From the NCBI RefSeq assembly GCF_042652965.1, contig NZ_JBHSHL010000025.1, forward strand, positions 1 to 64,000: 64,000 nucleotides of DNA, in the 5' to 3' direction. Under the pieces are notes generated by a model. It searched no databases. It was not told the DNA's origin and worked only from the letters and a program-made list of their open reading frames with translations. This document shows, piece after piece, positions 8,151 through 14,881 of this stretch (position 1 is the stretch's first letter; the number at the start of each line of letters is the position of its first letter). The position numbers and the translations under genes were made by a program. The stretch comes from Filifactor villosus (GTDB lineage Bacteria; Bacillota; Clostridia; Peptostreptococcales; Filifactoraceae).

Positions 8151-9233
8151 TTAGCGGAGCACCTCGGAGAGTTTCTCGATCAGAAGGCGGTTCTCTTTTG
8201 GAAGCAAGGTACATACTCGGAAAAAGTAAGGGCTCAGGTAGGAGAACGAGGTACAGTTGCGGATTGCCAACGCATCCTTAATCAACGCATTGTAGACTTG
8301 TGCCGCATCGATCCGTTTGGAGATGATTTCACATAGAATAAAGTTGCCATACGAATTATAGACCTTGAGTTCTTCAAAACGGCGGAGGCTCTCCAACAGG
8401 AATTCTCTTTCCGCAGTGATTTTTCGGAAGGTATCTTCGATATACTCCTTGTCAGTAAACATATGCTCGCCCATCATGGTCGCTATAATATTGATGTTCC
8501 ACAGATCGGTGTGCGTTTCAAAATACTCCCTGACATCGGGATCGGAGCAGAGAGCATAACCGAGCCTCAAGCCCGGGGTGGAGAAGAATTTGCTCGTCCC
8601 TCGGATTACAAAGAGGTTTCGGTACTTTTTCGTCAAAGCACAGGAGGAAAAAACCTCCGTATCTGTAAACTCGACATAGGTTTCGTCAATCAAAATCTTG
8701 GAAGGGATGTTTTGTGCCAAGGTCTCGATCTCGCTGTAAGAAAAACAACTTCCGGTAGGGTTATTGGGGTTACAGAGGATGAGTAGATCGACCTCTTCTT
8801 CGAGGGAGAGTTGCACGATCTCTTCGACACTGCCCTTGAAACCTCGGTTCTTGGAAAGCACATAGTGGAAGATCTCACAGCCGCCTGTTTTTTTGATCTG
8901 TGTCTCATACTCCGAATAGGAAGGCATGACAATCAAAGCGCGTTTGGGCGAGGTGGCATTGATAAAACCGCTGATCAAGCCTGTTGCACCTTCTCCGAGA
9001 AGGATATCGTCGGGATCTGACTTGGAATAGGAGGCGATGGCCTCGCGTAGGGTGCGGTACTCGGGATCGGGATAGATGGAGATATTCTCAAGATGTGCTC
9101 TTACATAGTCGAGAGCCTTGCGACTTGTACCGAAGGGGTTGATATTTGAACTGTAGTCTTTGATATCTTCAGGTTTGAACTTGTATTTTTGAGACAGCTC
9201 AAAGAGGTTTGCACCGTGAGAGTTTTTTTTCAT
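8151..9233 (-). CDS. PLP-dependent aminotransferase, CobD/HisC-like
   Basis: 360 residues, fold type I. The N-terminal HGANLFELSQKYKF followed by DYSSNINPFG is typical of threonine-phosphate decarboxylase (CobD) and its relatives. CNPNNPTG, the DETY cofactor-binding block and SKFFSTPGLRLGY (PLP lysine in SK) are all present. No cobalamin or histidine genes lie nearby, so CobD versus histidinol-phosphate aminotransferase cannot be decided. The start ATG at 9233 is preceded by GAAAGGAAG; a GTG at 9242 is less likely. Confidence 0.82.
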   Translation of the reverse strand: MKKNSHGANLFELSQKYKFKPEDIKDYSSNINPFGTSRKALDYVRAHLENISIYPDPEYRTLREAIASYSKSDPDDILLGEGATGLISGFINATSPKRALIVMPSYSEYETQIKKTGGCEIFHYVLSKNRGFKGSVEEIVQLSLEEEVDLLILCNPNNPTGSCFSYSEIETLAQNIPSKILIDETYVEFTDTEVFSSCALTKKYRNLFVIRGTSKFFSTPGLRLGYALCSDPDVREYFETHTDLWNINIIATMMGEHMFTDKEYIEDTFRKITAEREFLLESLRRFEELKVYNSYGNFILCEIISKRIDAAQVYNALIKDALAIRNCTSFSYLSPYFFRVCTLLPKENRLLIEKLSEVLR

Positions 9234-9384
9234 AAGGCACACTTCCTTTCGTATATATGGAAACTCATAGTTTATCTATTCGGATAAATCCTTCTTAACA
9301 TTATTATATCATAGTTTCGGGAAGAAATTTTTGTGTTTTTCGTTGTTCAATCGGATGATATGACAATTCGATGGAACTTTTGCC

Positions 9385-9460
9385 AAGACAATACTGCACA
9401 ATTTCAAAAATCCGCATAATACTATCCTTCCTTTATAATACACCGATGATGAAGTTCTTG
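9385..9460. repeat. Mixed fragment of family C and A/B repeat ends
   Basis: AATACTGCACAATTTCAAA (C-type left end) runs directly into ATAATACTATCCTTCC (A/B-type end). It looks like decayed, nested repeats in the 9234-9601 gap. Nothing else is visible there. Confidence 0.35.
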
Positions 9461-9601
9461 CACGGCTCTAACAAACCCCCGTATTCCATAAAATGCAAGA
9501 GAAAATAAACAGTATGCTTTTAAACGTTTTCCTAATGTAACAGGAAAAAATAATCATCTTTATTTCAAAAAAATCATCACCATAAAGAAGGAGGTAAGTG
9601 T

Positions 9602-10099
9602 ATGAACAGGCAATACTTCAATCGGGCGGCACAAGTTTTGAAAGAGTTGAATGCGTTTGCCATTCCTCTTATCACAAACCACATCATCGGTCCTACTCTT
9701 ACACAGATCAACGCTATGACGGGCAAAGAACCTCGGAGAGAACCCGGGGTTATCCGGCAGTTGAACGACAGCTACTACAAAAGGGTGGAATCGATCGAGT
9801 TTGCAGTAAAATACGATGACGGAAAAGATCCGCGAGGAGCTTTGAAGGCGGACATCGTCCTTCTCGGGATCTCAAGGACCTCAAAGACTCCGTTGTCGAT
9901 GTATCTGGCAAATAAAAACATCAAGGTCGCAAACATTCCTTTGGTACCGGAGTCGCCCTTGCCGGACGAAGTCTTTGAGGTGCAGAAGACGAGGGTCGTC
10001 GGACTTACAAATTCCCCTCAGAAACTCAATCAGATACGGACCGAGCGTTTAAAGGCTCTGGGTCTTCCAAAGGGAAAACGGAACTCTCCCTGTCTTTGA
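9602..10099 (+). pseudogene. PPDK regulatory protein (DUF299) gene truncated at both ends
   Basis: 165 codons. From about residue 13 to 152 it matches the middle of the pyruvate,phosphate dikinase regulatory kinase/phosphotransferase: KEPRREPG, the family-defining block AVKYDDGKDPRG, and the nucleotide-binding GISRTSKTPLSMYLA. The normal protein has about 270 residues; roughly 85-90 N-terminal and 45-50 C-terminal residues are absent. The last nine codons (KGKRNSPCL) are read from repeat block R1, so the 3' end was lost where the repeat joined. A good ribosome site (GAAGGAGGTAAGTGT) precedes the ATG, so a shortened product may still be made. Confidence 0.75.
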
Positions 10100-10215
10100 C
10101 AGTATCTTCTTCTTGTATCCGATCATCTGTTAGCATTATTTATATCAAGGAACTGTACTCTGCAAGTACCGAGATCATAAAACAGATATTCCCATACCCT
10201 GATCGCAGAAGGGTG
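10078..10215. repeat. Repeat block R, copy 1
   Basis: About 138 bases recurring at 11436, 12678 and 13467. On the minus strand it reads into VWEYLF..DLGTC codons. It joins the truncated PPDK regulator to the array of small membrane-protein genes. Confidence 0.75.
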
Positions 10216-10632
10216 TTAATCATATTTTGATTTAGGAATAAAGGGAAAGTATTCCCAGAATTTTTTACCGTATTCTGCGAGAGGAGCAAATGCGTTGTAG
10301 TTTAGTACTCCAATAAAAAGTAGGCAAATTGATATAAATAAAAGGCAGACAAATCGTTTCAAGGTCAATTCGTTGTTTCTCTTTAATACATAGAGGTTGA
10401 TGGAGAACAGACCTACTAGAGGTAAGAGGTAGAGAGGAGGATAACCAAAACCAAAAACGATACCTCCGCCAAATATAAAAATAATTTTTAAATCCAAAAA
10501 AAGGTCAAAGATCCAATTGCCCCAAGGATCAAAAACATCCGTATGGTAACGCACGAAAAAAAGAAAATGTAAAGCGCTGTAGAATATACAATACAGGGCG
10601 CCAAGTCTTATAGTATTTTTATAGAGTTTCAT
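10216..10632 (-). CDS. Four-helix small membrane protein, array copy 1
   Basis: 138 residues, family not recognised. Four hydrophobic segments (about 8-27, 40-58, 64-82, 92-110) separated by short loops. A basic stretch VLKRNNELTLKRF lies between helices 3 and 4, and an aromatic tail FWEYFPFIPKSKYD ends the protein. Start ATG at 10632 is chosen because AAGGAG lies 8-9 bases upstream; a farther in-frame ATG (10662) overlaps the -10 region. One of five tandem paralogues, each with its own promoter block. Function unknown. Confidence 0.7.
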   Translation of the reverse strand: MKLYKNTIRLGALYCIFYSALHFLFFVRYHTDVFDPWGNWIFDLFLDLKIIFIFGGGIVFGFGYPPLYLLPLVGLFSINLYVLKRNNELTLKRFVCLLFISICLLFIGVLNYNAFAPLAEYGKKFWEYFPFIPKSKYD

Positions 10633-10666
10633 AAAGATATGCTCCTTGCTCTTTGTTAACATGTTA

Positions 10667-10696
10667 TTTTTATTGACGGTCTACCCTTGCTGTCAA
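10667..10696 (-). promoter_or_regulatory. Promoter with inverted repeat, array copy 1
   Basis: On the minus strand: TTGACA (-35), 18-base spacer, TAAAAA (-10). The spacer ends in GTCAA, so TTGAC-N14-GTCAA forms an inverted repeat spanning the -35 and spacer, a natural operator position. The same block precedes all five paralogues. Confidence 0.6.
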
Positions 10697-10780
10697 TGTT
10701 TATTCCGCTTATTTAAGACAAGAGAAAGTTTTGCCGTTTCCGGATCGTGCGGAACTCTCCCTGTGTTTAATGATATTCGT

Positions 10781-10890
10781 ATACTATTCTCCGTTTAAAA
10801 TATCAGGCAAACAGTATATTTGCCGGAAACGCTTTGAGTGATCGTGGAATTCAAACTTTACGACCGGACAATCTTAATAGATAATCGTAT
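10781..10890. repeat. Family A palindromic repeat
   Basis: ATACTATTCTCCGTTTAAAA to ATAGATAATCGTAT. Its right end reaches the stop codon of array copy 2, where other units of the array have block R, so this element appears to have replaced or inserted into that block. Confidence 0.65.
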
Positions 10891-11306
10891 TAATCATATT
10901 TCGGTCCGGGAATAAAGGGAAAGTATTCCCAGAATTTTTTACCGGACTCCACCATTACAGAGAACTCATCGTGGTTTCGGACCCCGATCAAAAGGATAAA
11001 GATCGATATAAACAAGAGGCAGGCAAATCGTTTCAAGGTCAATTCGTTTTTTCTCTTTAATACATAGAGGTTGATGGAGAACAGACCTACTGTAAGCAAG
11101 AGATATAGGGGAGGTAGATTAAAACCAAAACCGAAAGCTCCGAAGCCAATAAAAAGAATATCTAAATCCAGTAGAAGATCAAATACCCAGTCGCCCCAAG
11201 AAGAAAAAGTGTCTGTATAGTAATATAAAAAACGAAAAAGATGTAAAGCGCTGTAGAATATACAATACAGGGCGCCAAGTTTTATAGTATTTTTATAGAG
11301 TTTCAT
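10890..11306 (-). CDS. Four-helix small membrane protein, array copy 2
   Basis: 138 residues, same family as copy 1, with an identical N-terminus MKLYKNTI and near-identical 3' half. The second helix region (about 38-62) is the most divergent part between copies. Start at 11306 by the same ribosome-site argument. It ends FIPGPKYD instead of FIPKSKYD. Function unknown. Confidence 0.7.
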   Translation of the reverse strand: MKLYKNTIKLGALYCIFYSALHLFRFLYYYTDTFSSWGDWVFDLLLDLDILFIGFGAFGFGFNLPPLYLLLTVGLFSINLYVLKRKNELTLKRFACLLFISIFILLIGVRNHDEFSVMVESGKKFWEYFPFIPGPKYD

Positions 11307-11340
11307 AACGATATGCTCCTTGCTCTTTGTTAACATGTTA

Positions 11341-11370
11341 TTTTTATTGACGGTCTACCCTTGCTGTCAA
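11341..11370 (-). promoter_or_regulatory. Promoter with inverted repeat, array copy 2
   Basis: Minus strand TTGACA, 18-base spacer, TAAAAA, with TTGAC-N14-GTCAA inverted repeat; identical to the copy 1 block. Confidence 0.6.
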
Positions 11371-11435
11371 TGTTTAATCCGCTTATTTAAGACAAGAAGG
11401 AGAGTTCTTTGGAATGTTTTGCCGTTTCCGGATTG

Positions 11436-11574
11436 TGCGGAATTCTCTCTGTCTTTGGCGGTATCTTCTTCTTGTATCCGATCATCTGTTAGCATTATTT
11501 ATATCAAAGATCTGTACTTTGCAAGTACCGAGATCGCAAAACAGATATCCCCATACCTTGATCGAAGAAGGGTG
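11436..11574. repeat. Repeat block R, copy 2
   Basis: Near-identical to 10078-10215 and 13467-13605, from GGAATTCTCTCTGTC to AAGAAGGGTG. Confidence 0.75.
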
Positions 11575-11991
11575 TTAATCATATTTTGATTTAGGAATAA
11601 AGGGAAAGTATTCCCAGAATTTTTTACCGGACTCCACCATTACAGAGAACTCATCGTGGTTTCGGACTCCGATCAAAAGGATAAAGATCGATATAAACAA
11701 GAGGCAGGCAAATCGTTTCAAGGACAATTCGTTTTTTCTCTTTAACACATAGAGGTTGATGGAGAACAGACCTGTTACAAGCAAGAGATATAGGGGAGGT
11801 AGATTAAAACCAAAACCGAAAGCTCCTAAGACAATAAAAATCGTTTTTAAATCCAAAACAAGGTCAAAGATCCAATCGCCCCAAGAGTCAAAAACATCCG
11901 TATGGTAACGCAGGAAAAAAAGAAGATGTAAAGCACTGTAGAATATACAATACAGGGCGCCAAGTCTTATAGTATTTTTATAGAGTTTCAT
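11575..11991 (-). CDS. Four-helix small membrane protein, array copy 3
   Basis: 138 residues. Its N-terminal half resembles copy 1 (RYHTDVFDSWGDWIFDL) while its C-terminal half resembles copy 2 (RNHDEFSVMVESGKKFWEYF). This mosaic pattern points to recombination or gene conversion within the array. Start at 11991 with the shared AAGGAG site. Function unknown. Confidence 0.7.
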   Translation of the reverse strand: MKLYKNTIRLGALYCIFYSALHLLFFLRYHTDVFDSWGDWIFDLVLDLKTIFIVLGAFGFGFNLPPLYLLLVTGLFSINLYVLKRKNELSLKRFACLLFISIFILLIGVRNHDEFSVMVESGKKFWEYFPFIPKSKYD

Positions 11992-12025
11992 AACGATATG
12001 CTCCTTGCTCTTTGTTAACATGTTA

Positions 12026-12055
12026 TTTTTATTGACGGTCTACCCTTGCTGTCAA
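12026..12055 (-). promoter_or_regulatory. Promoter with inverted repeat, array copy 3
   Basis: Minus strand TTGACA, 18-base spacer, TAAAAA, same TTGAC-N14-GTCAA inverted repeat as the other units. Confidence 0.6.
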
Positions 12056-12138
12056 TGTTTATTCCGCTTATTTAAGACAAGAGAAAGTTTTGCCGTTTCC
12101 AAATAGCGCGGAACTCTCTCTGTCTTTAATGACACTCT

Positions 12139-12549
12139 TTAATCATATTTTGATTCAGGAACAAAGGGAAAAGCTTTCCAAAAGTCTGTAGAAGATTCGG
12201 TGATCAGTCCATATCCTTTATAATTCAGTATTCCTACAAACAAGAGACAAACGAAAACAAGCAACAGGCAGGCAAATCGTTTAAAGGTCAATTCGTTATT
12301 TCTCTTTAACACATAGAGGTTGATCAAAATCAGACCGGCTATAAGTAGGAGATAGAGCGGAGGAGAACTAAAACCAAAAACCGTTCCTCCCCAGAAAAGA
12401 AGCATACTTCTTGTCCATACAAAAACAAAGAAAAACAAACCGCCTAAAAAACTATTTTCATCTGGAAGGATAAATACAGTATAATATAACGAAGCATAGA
12501 GTATACAATATAAGACAGCAAATCTTATAGTGATTTTATATAGTTTCAT
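12139..12549 (-). CDS. Four-helix small membrane protein, array copy 4 (divergent)
   Basis: 136 residues, the most diverged member: MKLYKITIRFAVLYCILYAS, then helix 2 with FVFVWTRSMLLFWGG. It keeps FGFSSPPLYLLL, the VLKRNNELTFKRFACLL block and a C-terminal FVPESKYD. The ribosome site also differs (AGGAAG), yet the promoter block is shared. Start at 12549. Probably an older duplicate. Function unknown. Confidence 0.65.
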   Translation of the reverse strand: MKLYKITIRFAVLYCILYASLYYTVFILPDENSFLGGLFFFVFVWTRSMLLFWGGTVFGFSSPPLYLLLIAGLILINLYVLKRNNELTFKRFACLLLVFVCLLFVGILNYKGYGLITESSTDFWKAFPFVPESKYD

Positions 12550-12584
12550 TGGATACACTTCCTACTCTTTTTCAATGTGTTATT

Positions 12585-12614
12585 TTTTATTGACGATCTA
12601 CCCTTGCTGTCAAT
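12585..12614 (-). promoter_or_regulatory. Promoter with inverted repeat, array copy 4
   Basis: Minus strand TTGACA, spacer of 18, ATAAAA. GATCGTCAA replaces GACCGTCAA, so the TTGAC/GTCAA arms are kept although a base between them changed. Confidence 0.55.
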
Positions 12615-12677
12615 GTTTGATCCGCTTATTTAAGACAAGAAGGAGAGTTCTTTGGAATGTTTTGCCGTTTCCGGATC

Positions 12678-12819
12678 GTGCGGAACTCTCTCTGTCTTTG
12701 GCGGTATCTTCTTCTTTTATCCGATCATCTGTTAGCGTTGTTTATATCAAGGATCTGTACTCTGCAAGTACTGAGATCGCAAAACAGATATCCCCATACC
12801 TTGATCAAAGAAGGGTGTT
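12678..12819. repeat. Repeat block R, copy 3
   Basis: Same block as 11436-11574 with scattered substitutions (TTTTATCC for TTGTATCC). Its right end abuts a family B element at 12820. Confidence 0.7.
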
Positions 12820-12933
12820 ATACTACCATTCCTTTGAATTATGGATATAAACAATCTATGATCCATAGAAGATAAACCGATTTTTCGTGATTTGAAAAAT
12901 AGATATATCTATACTTTTATTGAAAAATAGTAT
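12820..12933. repeat. Family B palindromic repeat
   Basis: ATACTACCATTCC to GAAAAATAGTAT, 114 bases, very close to the copy at 23847. Inserted between array copies 4 and 5. Confidence 0.65.
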
Positions 12934-12936
12934 TAA

Positions 12937-13350
12937 TCATATTTTTGATTTAGGAATAAAGGGAAAGTATTCCCAAAATCCTTTGCCGGATTCTATAAAA
13001 GGTGAAAATTCATTGTGGTTTAGGACTCCGATCAAAAGGATAAAGAACGATATAAACAAAAGGCAGGCAAATCGTTTCAAGGACAATTCGTTTTTTTTCT
13101 TTAATACATAGAGGTTGATGGAGAACAGACCTACTGTAAGCAAGAGATAGAGAGGAGGATAAGCAAAACCAAAAACCATACTTGCGCCAAACATAAAAAT
13201 AATATCTAAATCCAAAAAAAGGTCAAAGATCCAATCGCCCCAAGAGTCAAAAACATCCGTATGGTAACGCACGAAAAAAAGAAAATGTAAAGCGCTGTAG
13301 AATATACAATACAGGGCGCCAAGTCTTATAGTATTTTTATAGAGTTTCAT
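12937..13350 (-). CDS. Four-helix small membrane protein, array copy 5
   Basis: 137 residues, close to copy 1 (CIFYSALHFLFFVRYHTDVF) with VLKKKNELSLKRF in the loop. It ends FIPKSKI, missing the final Tyr-Asp, because the 3' end was altered next to the family B element. Start at 13350 with the shared ribosome site. Function unknown. Confidence 0.7.
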   Translation of the reverse strand: MKLYKNTIRLGALYCIFYSALHFLFFVRYHTDVFDSWGDWIFDLFLDLDIIFMFGASMVFGFAYPPLYLLLTVGLFSINLYVLKKKNELSLKRFACLLFISFFILLIGVLNHNEFSPFIESGKGFWEYFPFIPKSKI

Positions 13351-13385
13351 AACGATATGCTCCTTGCTCTTTGTTAACATGTTAT

Positions 13386-13415
13386 TTTTTATTGACGATC
13401 TACCCTTGCTGTCAA
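13386..13415 (-). promoter_or_regulatory. Promoter with inverted repeat, array copy 5
   Basis: Minus strand TTGACA, 18-base spacer, TAAAAA, with the GATCGTCAA variant seen in copy 4. Confidence 0.55.
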
Positions 13416-13466
13416 TGTTTATTCCGCTTATTTAAGACAAGAGAAAGTTTTGCCGTTTCCAAATAG

Positions 13467-13605
13467 TGCGGAACTCTCCCTGTCTTTGACAGTATCTTCT
13501 TCTTGTATCCGATCATCTGTTAGCATTATTTATATCAAAGATCTGTACTTTGCAAGTACCGAGATCGCAAAACAGATATTCCCATACCTTGATCGAAGAA
13601 TAGAA
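13467..13605. repeat. Repeat block R, copy 4
   Basis: Same block as at 10078, here fused on its right to the transposase fragment. The join lies near 13595. Confidence 0.7.
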
Positions 13606-13734
13606 GGGTTTAATGAGTTCTATCCATTCTTCCCAAGGGATGATTTGATCGATTTGCTTGAGAAATTCTTTTTTCTTTGTTTTGACACTTAGAAGTTCGT
13701 CTGTAAGAATGGATAGATTTAGTTGTTTGTTCAT
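13513..13734 (-). mobile_element. Broken IS5-family transposase start (remnant)
   Basis: Encodes about 47 N-terminal residues like IS5-group transposases: a lysine-rich lead (KTKKKEF), then LKQIDQIIPWEEWIELIKPF, comparable to the QILPW..VEVIEPFYP region of E. coli IS5. Sequence then runs into block R and a stop, so the catalytic DDE part is absent. The start at 13734 still has AGGGAGAG upstream. It marks past IS activity at the edge of the tandem array. Confidence 0.65.
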
Positions 13735-14053
13735 GGCTCTCCCTCGTTCTCTATTATGCAGTATGGTTTCTAATTACTGGGTTTGATTCTGTTTTATATC
13801 TTTTATTTTATCATAGTTTTGTTCCTTATAGGGAACTATTAGCTCTTTTTGTGCGGTATTTCCCTAAATATAAAGAATAAACAAGTCTGTTGCGGCGATA
13901 CCGGAATAAGAGTGATGTATTCGAACCGAAATGATCATCGGGACAAGAAAAATATAACAAGTATATGACATTTCGACATAAATAAGACGAAATTACTGAA
14001 AAAAAATACATAGTGTGATAAAATAAATCAAACGGTGCATCGGAGGAGCCTTT

Positions 14054-14533
14054 ATGAATAAAATAACAATAAAGATTTTAAATCATGAATATACGATAGT
14101 CGGAGAAGAGTCGAAGGACTATCTTCTCGAACTTGCCTCTTATGTGGCTCAGGAGATGGAAGTTATCCTGCAGAAAAATCCGAAATTCAATTACACAAAT
14201 TGTGCTGTTTTAACGGCAATAAATATCACGGACCAACTGTTTCGGGAGAAGAAAAAGAGCGAGGCTCCGGAGAGGGAGTACAATGTTCTCTTGCAAAAGC
14301 AGGAGAGTTTGGAGTTGGAACTGATCGAGAGGAATCTCGAGATTGAGCGCCTGCGAAAACAGTTGGATGAACAAGGTGTACAGGGAATGGATGTACAGAG
14401 GATGAAGGAAGAGTTTGAGGAGAAGTTGGCGGAAAAACAGAAAGAGGTGGAAGAGGCGGATCGTATTTCCAATGAGTTCCAAAACAGGATGTATCGCTTG
14501 CAGTTGGAATTGGAGAAACTGAAGCAAAAATGA
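14054..14533 (+). CDS. ZapA-like cell division protein with extended coiled coil
   Basis: 159 residues. The N-terminal 60 residues fit ZapA (ITIKILNHEYTIVGEESKDY...LASYVAQEM), which bundles FtsZ filaments at the division ring. The rest is a charged heptad-like coiled coil (about 65-158), longer than usual for a roughly 90-residue family. Ribosome site CGGAGGAG is 8 bases upstream. Located before the U32/mutS2 operon; zapA is commonly found near mutS2 in Firmicutes, which supports the call. Confidence 0.8.
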   Translation: MNKITIKILNHEYTIVGEESKDYLLELASYVAQEMEVILQKNPKFNYTNCAVLTAINITDQLFREKKKSEAPEREYNVLLQKQESLELELIERNLEIERLRKQLDEQGVQGMDVQRMKEEFEEKLAEKQKEVEEADRISNEFQNRMYRLQLELEKLKQK

Positions 14534-14881
14534 GATAGGGTAATGGAAGGGCATTGTGGTTTACCATGAAGTCCTTTTTTTATAGGTAGTGTCAAAAGAG
14601 TAGCGGGTAATGCTTTGATATACTATATTTTTCTTGAAAAACCGGTGTATTGACATATTGATAGTTTATATTTAGTTTTTATCTTCGTTATAAACCAAAA
14701 GTGTTTATATCAAAGTCGGAATTACTATGAATTTCAACGTGCCGTCACACCGGAGTTATAGAATATGGGATCAATCCAATACCGTAGTATCTGCCGGTCT
14801 GAAAGTCCGGTAAGATTGTTGAATACAGTGTCCCCGTTTATTAGAGGAACTTACATTATATGTAGAAATTAAAGGAGATTT
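14534..14881. other. Intergenic stretch between zapA-like and U32 genes
   Basis: A weak hairpin plus T7 run near 14545-14580 may end zapA. A CCGG-N9-CCGG mini-hairpin lies at about 14795-14812. No repeat or known riboswitch is recognised. Confidence 0.35.
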
